NCBI RefSeq assembly: GCF_035989265.1 | Contig: NZ_JAYKZX010000003.1 | Span: forward strand, 1,612,001 to 1,676,000 | From: Sphingobium sp. HWE2-09 | GTDB lineage: Bacteria; Pseudomonadota; Alphaproteobacteria; Sphingomonadales; Sphingomonadaceae | Reading direction: 5' to 3' | DNA: 64,000 nucleotides | Part shown: positions 33,144 through 41,262 of the stretch, piece after piece | Numbering within the stretch: the first letter of the stretch is position 1 | Layout: each line of letters opens with the position of its first letter | Made by a program: the position numbers and the translations under genes | Notes under the pieces: generated by a model | Told to the model about the DNA's origin: nothing | The model's input: only the letters and a program-made list of their open reading frames with translations | The model's database searches: none

Positions 33144-33587
33144 TCAAGTCCGCCCGTCGCCGCCGCCAAAGACCCAGTGTTTGGCGAGCAGGAATGTCAT
33201 CAGCGGCGTGACGAAAATCATCGGCACAAGCGGCGTCCAGGCGGGCCACCGCAATATGTGCGTGCATATCCAAACCCACAGGCTGTTGCAGGCGAACGCC
33301 GCCAGGGACAGCGCGCCATAGCGCGTCATGCTGCGCAAGCCGCCGCTTGCGCCTGCAAAGCTGAAGCTGCGATGCAATTGATAGCTGACGCCCAGTTGCG
33401 CGGCATAGGATAGCAAATTGGCCGTCAGCGGTGGGAAGTGCATGACGATGGCGCAGACGACATAGATGCCGATGGCCACACAGGCGGCGATGCCACCGCT
33501 GATCGCGAAACGGGTGAAGGCAAGCCAGGAGGAAGAGGCGGTGAAACTGTGCATCTCAGCGTCTGTTAGCAGGCCCGCCTTAACCAT
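33144..33587 (-). CDS. GtrA-family membrane protein (candidate lipid-linked sugar flippase)
   Basis: The product is 147 residues with four predicted membrane segments. The family pattern is clear: FTRFAISGGIAACVAIGIYV at the first segment, ANLLSYAAQLGVSYQLHRSF after the second, and a last segment ending LAKHWVFGGG. GtrA-type proteins are thought to move polyprenyl-phosphate sugars across the inner membrane. It is the first gene of the cluster and divergent from the methionine sulfoxide reductase gene. An internal ATG at 33554 is an alternative start. Confidence 0.88.
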   Translation of the reverse strand: MVKAGLLTDAEMHSFTASSSWLAFTRFAISGGIAACVAIGIYVVCAIVMHFPPLTANLLSYAAQLGVSYQLHRSFSFAGASGGLRSMTRYGALSLAAFACNSLWVWICTHILRWPAWTPLVPMIFVTPLMTFLLAKHWVFGGGDGRT

Positions 33588-33652
33588 AGTCTAATGCCGC
33601 GCTCCGCCCTGTCGCCATTGGCACCCGCTTGAGGCGGCCCTATATAATCGCC

Positions 33653-34138
33653 ATGTATGATTTCGCCCCCGCCTCCGCCGCCGACAAACCTACTCTATAC
33701 GCCGACCTTCTCTCCGCCGCCGACGCGCTGACGGCGGGCGAGCCGGACCCGGTTGCCAATATGGCCAATCTCGCCGCGCTGCTGTGGCAATATCTACCCG
33801 ATCTCAATTGGGCTGGTTTCTATCGCATGGTGGATGGCGAACTGGTGCTCGGTCCGTTTCAGGGCAAGCCTGCCTGTATCCGCATCCCGGTCGGCCGGGG
33901 CGTGTGCGGAACGGCGGCGGCGACGCGGGAGACTCAGTTGGTCGCCGACGTTCATGCCTTCCCGGGGCATATAGCCTGCGATGCGGCCAGCGCGTCCGAA
34001 ATCGTTGTGCCGGTGCTGCACGACGGGCGGCTGATCGGGGTGATCGATCTCGACAGTCCGTTGCCCGCCCGGTTCGACTCGGACGACGCGGAGGGATTGG
34101 AAGCGCTGGCGGCACGGATCGCGGCGCGCATAGGTTGA
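33653..34138 (+). CDS. Free methionine-(R)-sulfoxide reductase, GAF-domain type (fRMsr)
   Basis: The enzyme reduces free Met-R-sulfoxide with thioredoxin. The 161-residue product is a single GAF domain with the three conserved cysteines in GKPACIRIPVGRGVCGTA and FPGHIACDAASASEIVVPV. That Cys pattern separates fRMsr from signalling GAF domains. LNWAGFYRM at the N-terminal strand also matches. ATG 33653 gives the expected MYDF start; an ATG eight codons upstream is less likely. It is a single plus-strand gene, divergent from gtrA. Confidence 0.92.
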   Translation: MYDFAPASAADKPTLYADLLSAADALTAGEPDPVANMANLAALLWQYLPDLNWAGFYRMVDGELVLGPFQGKPACIRIPVGRGVCGTAAATRETQLVADVHAFPGHIACDAASASEIVVPVLHDGRLIGVIDLDSPLPARFDSDDAEGLEALAARIAARIG

Positions 34139-34315
34139 CGCGTTAACCCTGTTTTTCCCCGCCCGCGCTAAAGCCGGACTTGTTTCGCCCCGTTTCGGGA
34201 CAGGATTTAACGGCCTGACTCATGGATAGCCGCGGATCGCCATGCTAAACGATGCGTTAGCAATTTGAGGCTGCGCATCTGGTTGGCGCGCCGTGAAAAA
34301 CAGGGAGTGTTAACC

Positions 34316-35446
34316 ATGCGGACTCCAACCCTTATCCTTCTGGGGGCCAGCGTGGCGCTGGCCGCGGCGGCTGCGCCTGCATTGGCTGAGGGCGGCGCTG
34401 GCGCGGCGCTGCCGGTTATGGGAAAAAGCTGGGGCGGACCGCGCCCGGGCGGCGCGATGCCCCATCCCGGCCCCCGCCCCGGCATGCACATGCCGCGTCC
34501 GGGCGGCAACTGGAGCGGCAACTGGAATAATGGCGGGCATCGCTGGGGATCGCGCCCCAATGGCCGTTGGGTCGGCGGCTGGCGCGCGCCGGGTGGCTGG
34601 GGCGGCTATCAGCGCCCGGTCTATGGCTATGTCCTGCCGAGCTACTGGATCAATCCCAGCTATACGATCAGCAATTACGGCGCCTATGGGCTGCCCGCCC
34701 CGGCCTATGGCTATGGCTGGTCGCGCTATTATGACGATGCGGTCATGACCGACCGTTATGGCCGGGTCTATGATCATCGCAGCGATATCGACTGGGGCCG
34801 TTATGAAGGCGGCTATGGTCCCGATGGCGACGATGACGGCTATTATGACGAACCGCGCCGCGACAATGGCGTCGGCGGGGCGGCGATCGGCGCGGTCGTC
34901 GGCGGCGTCGCGGGCAACCGCATCGCCGGACGTGGCAATCGCACCGCGGGCACGCTGATCGGCGCTGGCGTCGGCGCCGTGGCCGGCATGGCGATCGACA
35001 AGGCGGAGGATGGCCCGCGCCGCCATGCGCCCCCGCCGCCGCGCCGTCCGGGCGTGGGCTATGACGACGGCTATGCCTATGCCGACGACGGCGTCACGTC
35101 GCAGAATGAATATGAAGGCCGGTGGACCGGCACCTGGACCACCGACGATGGTCGGCAGGTCAGCGGCACCTATGACGGTCGTTTCGAAGGCGACGTGCGC
35201 GGCGCGGGCGTCGATTATGACGCCCCACCCTATGCAAGAGGCGGCGCGCCCCATTGGCAGGGCGGCCCGGGGCCGATCGTCAGCCAGGGCGGCGGCTATG
35301 TGTCGGGTGGTTATTATTATCCCGCACCGGTGGTGACGACCGTCACGGTGCAGCCTGCGCAGACGACGACCACGACGACGACGACCTATGTCACCGAAAC
35401 CGTCCCCGTGCGCCGCCGGGCAGCACGTCGGTGCCACTGCAAATAA
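34316..35446 (+). CDS. Exported Gly/Tyr-rich protein with RcnB-like region and glycine-zipper segment
   Basis: The product is 376 residues. A signal peptide (MRTPTLILLGASVALAAAAA, cleavage near ALA-E) is followed by a Gly/Pro/His/Trp-rich region with YGYVLPSYWINPSYTISNYG, similar to RcnB-type periplasmic proteins. A glycine zipper (IGAVVGGVAGNRIAGRG, then AGTLIGAGVGAVAGMAI, about residues 197-235) resembles Rickettsia 17-kDa-type 2TM segments that insert in the outer membrane. Near the C-terminus lies a stretch of eight Thr coded by an ACG-rich microsatellite. GGGAG precedes ATG. The function is unknown; an envelope role is likely. Confidence 0.82.
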   Translation: MRTPTLILLGASVALAAAAAPALAEGGAGAALPVMGKSWGGPRPGGAMPHPGPRPGMHMPRPGGNWSGNWNNGGHRWGSRPNGRWVGGWRAPGGWGGYQRPVYGYVLPSYWINPSYTISNYGAYGLPAPAYGYGWSRYYDDAVMTDRYGRVYDHRSDIDWGRYEGGYGPDGDDDGYYDEPRRDNGVGGAAIGAVVGGVAGNRIAGRGNRTAGTLIGAGVGAVAGMAIDKAEDGPRRHAPPPPRRPGVGYDDGYAYADDGVTSQNEYEGRWTGTWTTDDGRQVSGTYDGRFEGDVRGAGVDYDAPPYARGGAPHWQGGPGPIVSQGGGYVSGGYYYPAPVVTTVTVQPAQTTTTTTTTYVTETVPVRRRAARRCHCK

Positions 35447-35454
35447 GGGTGATC

Positions 35455-35484
35455 AGGGGACCGGGTCATGCGGTCTGGTCCCTT
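35455..35484. terminator. Hairpin between convergent genes
   Basis: AGGGGACC (35455-35462) pairs with GGTCCCTT (35477-35484), an 8-base stem with one wobble and a 14-base loop. It lies in the 36-base gap between the glycine-zipper gene and the GGDEF-EAL gene and touches the latter's stop. The T run is weak on both strands, so this is a modest terminator candidate. Confidence 0.4.
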
Positions 35485-38005
35485 ACATCCTAGGCGGGTG
35501 GGTTTCTTCCACCGGTTGCGGACGTCCCAGGTGAAAGCCCTGGCCTACGATACATCCCAGCCGCAGCAGAAAGTCCGTTTGGGCTACCGTCTCTACGCCT
35601 TCCGCCACGACTTCCATCCCGAAACTGCCGCCCAGTTTCACGATCGCGTCAACAATCGCCGCATCGCCTGCGTCTTGCTCGATATTGCTGACGAAGCTGC
35701 GGTCGATCTTCAGCACCGCGACCGGATATTGTTTCAAATGGGTGAGCGAGGCGAAACCGGTCCCGAAATCGTCCAGCGCCACGCAGACACCGGCATTGGC
35801 AAACTGATGCAAGGTGTCGGCCACCTGACCTGCGCCCCGGCCCAGGAAAACGCTTTCGGTCACCTCTATTTCGAAATGGGCGGTCGCTATGCTTGCCCGG
35901 TCCAGTCGGTCCAGCAGCCGATCGGCAAAGTCGCCGCTCGCAAAGTCGGCCGCCGACGCGTTGATCGCCACCCGGCCCGGATCGAAGCCACGATCCAGCC
36001 AGCGCGCCACATCGCCGATCACGGCGTCCAGCATCTGCCCCGTCAGCGCCACGGCGGTTTCGGGATAGTCGAACGCCGCGGCGATACTGCCGGGCAGTTG
36101 CACGCCCATATGCGGATGGCGCCAGCGCAGCAGCGCTTCATAGCCCAATATCCGTCCATCGCGCATGTCGATCCGCGGTTGATAATAGGGGATGACCAGC
36201 CGATCCGTCACCACCTGCTGCGCCATGCGGATCATCGCGCTACGCTGCTGCGCCTGCGACCGCAGGCCGGAATGGAACAGGGTCAATCGCCCGCGCCCCG
36301 CTTCCTTCGACGCATAAAGCGCCAGATCCGCAGCCTTCAGCAGATCTTCCGCCCGGTCGGCATGTTCGCCGAACACCGCGCCGCCGATACTGACGCCGCA
36401 ATCGAGCAAGCGTCCCTGATGGACATGGGGCGTGCGCATATTGTCGATGAGCGCGGCGCTGAACCGCTCCAGCGCCGCGCTGTCGGTCAGCGATCCGGCC
36501 GCCAGCCCAAATTCATCGCCGCCCAGACGGCCCAGCACCGCATCGGGCGGCGCGATCGCCACCAATCGCTCGGCAAAGGCGCATAGCAGCGCGTCCCCCG
36601 CATCATGCCCCATCGAATCATTGGTGCGCTTGAGGTCGTCAATATCCAGCAGCAGCAGGCCAAAGCGCGCACCATCGGCGCTCGCCTGCGTCGCCATCGC
36701 CTCCAGCGTCCCCTGCCACAATGCCCGGTTGGGCAGGTGCGTCATCGGATCATGCGTCGCCGCCCAACGAATCCGCTCTTCGGCGTCATATTCTTCGGTA
36801 ATGTCGCGAAAGGTGACGACCACACGCAACGGACGCCCGGCGTCCGACCGCGTGGTCCAGCCGGTGCTGCGAATCCAGCGCCGCGCGCCCGTATCGGCGC
36901 GATGGATGCGCATCGTCGCTTCGAAATGCGGCGGCAGGACATCTGCAGTGACAGCGTCCAGCATGGCGCGCAGCCGGTCGCGATCGTCCGGATGCACCAG
37001 CGCCAGCGCCAATTCGACGGTCGCCGGTTCCTCTTCACCCAGGCCCAGCATCTGGCGAAAGGCATCCGACCAAGTGCGTGCGCCCGTAACGCAATCGAAG
37101 TCCCATATACCCAGCCGCGCCGATTTTACCGCCAGGCGAAACCGCTCCTCGCTGTCGATCAGCGCCGTCTGCGCCAGTCGTTCGGCATGGACATCCTCCA
37201 GCGTGCCATACCAGCGCAGAACCGATCCGTCGGCACCAAGCCGCGCGGTCGCGCGCGCCCGCATCCAGCGATAGCCGCCATCATGCAGGCGAATGCGGTA
37301 GGCGACGTCAACAGGCGCCCGGCTGCCTACATGGCTACGCCAGACCGCCGCCACGCGGGCTTTGTCTTCGGGATGGAGCGCATCCAGCCAGCCATCGCCC
37401 AGCGCCTGATGCGGCGCCATGCCAGTCAATTCCAGCCATTTCGGGCCGACCTCCTCTATGCCGCCGTCCGGACCCGCGGTCCACGGCACCTGCGGGCTGA
37501 GCGCGACCGACGAGCGATAATGTTCGCGGCTTTCGGCCAGCGCCGCCGCCAGCGCGCGCGCTTCGCGATCGCGCTGCTCGTGCACATCCTCGACCGTGCC
37601 GTACCAGCGCGCCTGCTCGGCAGGGAGCGCCAGCCGCACCATGCGGATCATGCACCAGCGCGCCTGACCATCTGCGCAGCGCAGGGCAAGCGTCAGCGGC
37701 GCGGTCCGGTCGCTGGATCGTGCAGCAGCCAACAGGGCGCGCCGATCGTCATTGCCCAGCAGCCACCGCCAGCCCAGCCCGATCGGATCGGCCGCGAATC
37801 GGGGCAGGAAACGGTTGCTCTCGCGTTCGACCGCGAGCAGTCGGCCGCGATGATCCGCCACCCATCTGAGCAGCGGCGGCGACACCCGTTCGAAAACCGG
37901 GGAAAACAGAAGGTCATTGCGAGGATGGAACGATTGTCGCGCAAGCATGTCCTCGCCCGGCGCCAATCGCGCATCGTCAAATCGACGATCAGCAAACCGG
38001 TCCAT
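35483..38005 (-). CDS. PAS-GGDEF-EAL cyclic-di-GMP regulatory protein
   Basis: The product is 840 residues. Up to three PAS/PAC-type sensor domains (about 30-405, with WYGTVEDVHEQ, WYGTLEDVHAE and VVTFRDITEE ends) precede a GGDEF domain with intact LGGDEFG near residue 491. An EAL domain follows with YEALLRWRHP near 620. The EAL catalytic set looks complete (E of EALL, NAS, IEVTES, LDDFGTGF, LKIDRSF, AEGVET, GQGFHLG), so phosphodiesterase activity is expected. The GGDEF domain may also be active. There is no membrane segment, so it should sense a cytoplasmic cue. The second of two adjacent start codons (ATG) is used. Confidence 0.93.
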   Translation of the reverse strand: MDRFADRRFDDARLAPGEDMLARQSFHPRNDLLFSPVFERVSPPLLRWVADHRGRLLAVERESNRFLPRFAADPIGLGWRWLLGNDDRRALLAAARSSDRTAPLTLALRCADGQARWCMIRMVRLALPAEQARWYGTVEDVHEQRDREARALAAALAESREHYRSSVALSPQVPWTAGPDGGIEEVGPKWLELTGMAPHQALGDGWLDALHPEDKARVAAVWRSHVGSRAPVDVAYRIRLHDGGYRWMRARATARLGADGSVLRWYGTLEDVHAERLAQTALIDSEERFRLAVKSARLGIWDFDCVTGARTWSDAFRQMLGLGEEEPATVELALALVHPDDRDRLRAMLDAVTADVLPPHFEATMRIHRADTGARRWIRSTGWTTRSDAGRPLRVVVTFRDITEEYDAEERIRWAATHDPMTHLPNRALWQGTLEAMATQASADGARFGLLLLDIDDLKRTNDSMGHDAGDALLCAFAERLVAIAPPDAVLGRLGGDEFGLAAGSLTDSAALERFSAALIDNMRTPHVHQGRLLDCGVSIGGAVFGEHADRAEDLLKAADLALYASKEAGRGRLTLFHSGLRSQAQQRSAMIRMAQQVVTDRLVIPYYQPRIDMRDGRILGYEALLRWRHPHMGVQLPGSIAAAFDYPETAVALTGQMLDAVIGDVARWLDRGFDPGRVAINASAADFASGDFADRLLDRLDRASIATAHFEIEVTESVFLGRGAGQVADTLHQFANAGVCVALDDFGTGFASLTHLKQYPVAVLKIDRSFVSNIEQDAGDAAIVDAIVKLGGSFGMEVVAEGVETVAQTDFLLRLGCIVGQGFHLGRPQPVEETHPPRM

Positions 38006-38116
38006 CAACCGTTCCCGATGCGATAGTCATTCCATGCATCGGGGAAAGTTAGTCGAGAAAGTTAAAGAAATCGGCTAGACGATCGGGAAATTGCGGTCGC
38101 CATTACAGCTTCGTCT

Positions 38117-38950
38117 TTACTTGCGGAACATGCCCACCAGTTCGACGGGCAAGGGTGGCTCATCGCGCTGCTGCGCGCCACGAAGAGCTTGCGCCTGCTC
38201 ATGCGGATCGAACCGCACCCAGCCGCTGCGGCTGAGTTTTTCGAGCGGGCGATAGCGGATCTTATATTGCATCCGCTGCGATCCATCGACCCAGTAACCC
38301 AGATACACATAGGGCAGACCGGCGCTCGCCGCGCGCGTGATATGATCGAGGATGATATAGTTGCCCAGACCCGGACGATGCTCCAACTGCGTGTCGAAGA
38401 AGCTGTAGATCATCGACAGGCCATCGCCCTGCCGATCAGTCAGGCACGCGCCGATCAGCTTACCGGGGCGGCCATCGACGCCCGGTTCGCGATATTCGAT
38501 GATATAGCTGTCGACCGGCGTCTGCTCGACCATGTCGGAGAAGTCCATCTCGTCCATTTCGGTCATGCCGCCGCCGGGATGCCGATCCGTCAGATAGCGT
38601 TGCAGCAGCGCGAACTGCTCCTCGGTCGACCAGGGCTTGCAGGCGGTCACCTGCAGATCACTGTTCCGGCGGATCAGCTTGCGCTGGGTCGCATTGGGCT
38701 GAAATTCGTTGGCGACGACACGCACGGAAACGCAGGCGGAGCAGTCCGCGCAGCTGGGGCGATAAGCGACATTCTGGCTGCGGCGAAAGCCGATTCGGCC
38801 CAGCGCGTCGTTCAGTTCCGCCGCATTGTCACCGTTGAGTTCGGTGAACACCTTGCGCTCGCTCTTGCCCGGCAGATAGGGGCATGGGCTGGGATTCGTC
38901 ACAAAGAATCGCGGGAAGCGGAAAGCGGCAGTCACTGTCCCATCTCCCAT
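38117..38950 (-). CDS. bpt: Aspartate/glutamate leucyltransferase (Bpt, N-end rule)
   Basis: Bpt attaches leucine from Leu-tRNA to proteins with N-terminal Asp or Glu and marks them for ClpS/ClpAP. The 277-residue product begins with the conserved [20 protein letters not shown] region. The Cys-rich [16 protein letters not shown] block and the RKVFTEL segment are diagnostic. The C-terminal half holds the acyltransferase fold ([36 protein letters not shown]). The protein has full family length. It is the upstream neighbour of the GGDEF-EAL gene on the same strand, with a 111-base gap holding no gene. Confidence 0.95.
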   Translation of the reverse strand: MGDGTVTAAFRFPRFFVTNPSPCPYLPGKSERKVFTELNGDNAAELNDALGRIGFRRSQNVAYRPSCADCSACVSVRVVANEFQPNATQRKLIRRNSDLQVTACKPWSTEEQFALLQRYLTDRHPGGGMTEMDEMDFSDMVEQTPVDSYIIEYREPGVDGRPGKLIGACLTDRQGDGLSMIYSFFDTQLEHRPGLGNYIILDHITRAASAGLPYVYLGYWVDGSQRMQYKIRYRPLEKLSRSGWVRFDPHEQAQALRGAQQRDEPPLPVELVGMFRK

Positions 38951-39025
38951 TCTTGGCGGCGGCGCATGTCGGTCATATTTTGACTATGCCGTTACCATGC
39001 CCCTGTGAAAAGGGCGTTTACCACG

Positions 39026-39059
39026 AAAAATTGCGGTCGCTTGCCCCGGTCAAGCGACC
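39026..39059 (-). terminator. Intrinsic terminator overlapping the ilvA stop codon
   Basis: On the minus strand GGTCGCTTG (39059-39051) pairs perfectly with CAAGCGACC (39043-39035) around a 7-base loop, followed by GCAATTTTT. The ilvA stop TGA (39052-39050) lies at the left-arm/loop junction. Stem, loop and T run are all of classical form. Confidence 0.8.
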
Positions 39060-40297
39060 TCGATCGGCGCGACTTCATAGCCCGCTGCACCCAGCGCCGC
39101 GATCAGCCGTTGCAGATGCGCCCGGTCGCGCGTTTCGCATTCGACATCCAGCGTCAGCCCCTTGGCCGGCAGATTAGTGAAGATGCGCTGATGCGCCAGT
39201 TCCAGAATGTTGACCGCTTCCTGGTCGAAGATGCGGGCGACATGGAAAAGCGCGCCGGGCCGGTCCTGCAGGATGATGCGCAGCCGCGCCAGACGGCCCG
39301 ATCGGGCCAGGTCGCGCAGCAACACATTGGCGAGCAGCCGCGTATCGATATTGCCGCCGGTCAGCACCAAGCCGACATTGCGCCCGGCAAATTGCTCGCG
39401 ATGGGTGAGCAGCGCGGCAAGGCCCGCAGCGCCCGCCCCCTCGACCACCGTCTTTTCAATCTGCAGCAACAGGCTCAGGGCCTCTTCCAGCCGCCGTTCG
39501 GTGACCAGCAGCACATCGTCGGCCAGACGCTCGACCACGCGGCGGGTGAGGTCGCCGGGCTGCTTGACCGCAATGCCCTCCGCCAGCGTATCGCCGTCGC
39601 AGGCCAAGTCCGCGCCCTTGATGAAATCATACATGGACGGATAGAGTTCGGCCTGCACGCCCACCAGCCGGATGTCCGGCTTCATCGCGCGCGCCGCGAT
39701 CGCCATGCCGGAAAACAGGCCGCCGCCGCCGATCGGGATGACCAGCGTGTCGATTGCCGGCGCATCTTCCAGCATTTCCAGCGCGACCGTGCCCTGCCCC
39801 GCCATGATGTCCGGCTCGTCGAAGGGATGGACGAAGGTCAGCCCCTGCTCCACCTCCAGCAAACGGGCATGGGCATAGGCGTCGTCGAACTTCTCGCCAT
39901 ATTGCACCACGGTCGCGCCATGGCCCTGCGTCTGCGTCACCTTCACCGTGGGGGTGGTGGTGGGCATGACGATGGTGACGGGCACGCCCAGCCGCTTGCC
40001 ATGATAGGCCAGCCCCTGCGCATGATTGCCCGCCGATGCCGCGATCACGCCCTTGGCCTTGGCCGCGTCGTCCAGCTGGATCAGGCGATTGAGCGCGCCA
40101 CGCTCCTTATAGGCGGCGGTGAATTGCAGATTTTCGAACTTGAGATAGACGTTGCAGCCCAGCATGTTCGACAGCGTCTGGCTGATCAGCGTCGGCGTCT
40201 TGACGATCGAACCCGCAATCCGGGTTCGCGCGGCAAGGATGTCATCGACGGTGACGGGCAGCGGCAGGGCGCTTTCGATCTTGGCGGGCATGTTCAT
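39050..40297 (-). CDS. ilvA: Threonine ammonia-lyase (threonine dehydratase)
   Basis: The enzyme deaminates threonine to 2-oxobutyrate with PLP, at the head of isoleucine synthesis or in threonine catabolism. The 415-residue product has Schiff-base Lys64 in FTAAYKERGALN, the ASAGNHAQGLAYH loop and the PLP-phosphate loop IPIGGGGLFSGMA. A C-terminal ACT domain (about 335-415, GALFHVARIFDQE) points to allosteric control. It is the shorter single-ACT form. ATG 40297 has AGGGG 7 bases upstream; ATG 40291 is an alternative. It is divergent from the hydroxyacid dehydrogenase gene. Confidence 0.93.
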   Translation of the reverse strand: MNMPAKIESALPLPVTVDDILAARTRIAGSIVKTPTLISQTLSNMLGCNVYLKFENLQFTAAYKERGALNRLIQLDDAAKAKGVIAASAGNHAQGLAYHGKRLGVPVTIVMPTTTPTVKVTQTQGHGATVVQYGEKFDDAYAHARLLEVEQGLTFVHPFDEPDIMAGQGTVALEMLEDAPAIDTLVIPIGGGGLFSGMAIAARAMKPDIRLVGVQAELYPSMYDFIKGADLACDGDTLAEGIAVKQPGDLTRRVVERLADDVLLVTERRLEEALSLLLQIEKTVVEGAGAAGLAALLTHREQFAGRNVGLVLTGGNIDTRLLANVLLRDLARSGRLARLRIILQDRPGALFHVARIFDQEAVNILELAHQRIFTNLPAKGLTLDVECETRDRAHLQRLIAALGAAGYEVAPIEVA

Positions 40298-40392
40298 GGG
40301 CTGGCCCCTAAACGAAAATTGCGGGTTAAGAAACTGGCACTGTCGCAAAACTGGCCCTATGGCAGGGCGCACGCATAAAATGTACGAGGCAT

Positions 40393-41262
40393 ATGGCTAA
40401 TATCGCGTTTATCGGCCTGGGCGTCATGGGCGGCCCTGTCGCAGGGCACCTAGCCAAGGCGGGGCATAGCCTCACCGTTTACAATCGCTCCATCGGCAAG
40501 GCCAAGACTTGGGCGGAAGCCTATGGCGGCGCCGTGGCGATCAGCCCGGCGAAGGCGGCGGAGGACGCGGACATCGTCATCAGTTGCGTCGGCAATGACG
40601 ATGACCTGTCGCAAATCACGCTGGGCCGCGAAGGCGCGTTTCGCACGATGAAGGAAGGCAGCCTGTTCATCGACCATACGACCGTGTCGGCGCGGATCGC
40701 GCGGCAATTGTTCGTGGAGGGCGAGAGCCGCGGCATCCACAGCGTCGACGCGCCGGTATCGGGTGGGCAGGCGGGCGCGGAAAACGGCAAGCTGTCGATC
40801 ATGTGCGGCGGCAGCGAACCAGCGGTCGCGGCGGCGAAGCTGGTGATGCAGGCCTATGCCGCGCGGATCGTGCATGTCGGCGGCGCGGGCGCGGGTCAGA
40901 CGACCAAGATGGTGAACCAGATCTGCATCGGCAGCGTTTTGCAGGGCCTGTCCGAAGCGCTGCGCTTCGCCCAGGCGGCGGAACTGGACCTGGACGCGGT
41001 GTTCGAAGCGATTTCAGGCGGGGCGGCGCAAAGCTGGCAGATGGACAATCGGTGGAAGACGATGGCGCAGGACAGTTTCGACTTCGGCTTCGCGGTGGAT
41101 TGGATGCGCAAGGATCTGGGCCTGGCGCTGGAAGAGGCGCGGGCCAATGGCGCGACTTTGCCGGTGACCGCGATGGTCGATCAATTCTACGCCGACGTGC
41201 AGGCGATGGGCGGCAATCGCCAGGACACCAGCGCCCTGGTACGCCGGATCACCCGCGCATGA
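40393..41262 (+). CDS. NAD(P)-dependent beta-hydroxyacid dehydrogenase (3-hydroxyisobutyrate dehydrogenase family)
   Basis: The product is 289 residues. The dinucleotide fold starts MANIAFIGLGVMGGPVAGHL. DAPVSGGQAGAENGKLSIM is the substrate loop, and GAGQTTKMVNQICIG contains the catalytic Lys near residue 171. These assign it to the family of 3-hydroxyisobutyrate, tartronate-semialdehyde and glyoxylate reductases; the substrate cannot be separated by eye. A valine-catabolic role would need other genes, which are not here. Its stop overlaps the start of the amidohydrolase gene by 4 bases (ATGA). Confidence 0.92.
   Translation: MANIAFIGLGVMGGPVAGHLAKAGHSLTVYNRSIGKAKTWAEAYGGAVAISPAKAAEDADIVISCVGNDDDLSQITLGREGAFRTMKEGSLFIDHTTVSARIARQLFVEGESRGIHSVDAPVSGGQAGAENGKLSIMCGGSEPAVAAAKLVMQAYAARIVHVGGAGAGQTTKMVNQICIGSVLQGLSEALRFAQAAELDLDAVFEAISGGAAQSWQMDNRWKTMAQDSFDFGFAVDWMRKDLGLALEEARANGATLPVTAMVDQFYADVQAMGGNRQDTSALVRRITRA

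Noticed and set aside
34243-34262. TGCTAA-N8-TTAGCA inverted repeat upstream of the glycine-zipper gene.
   Set aside because: The arms are only 6 bases with no supporting second site, so it is within chance expectation; not listed as an operator.
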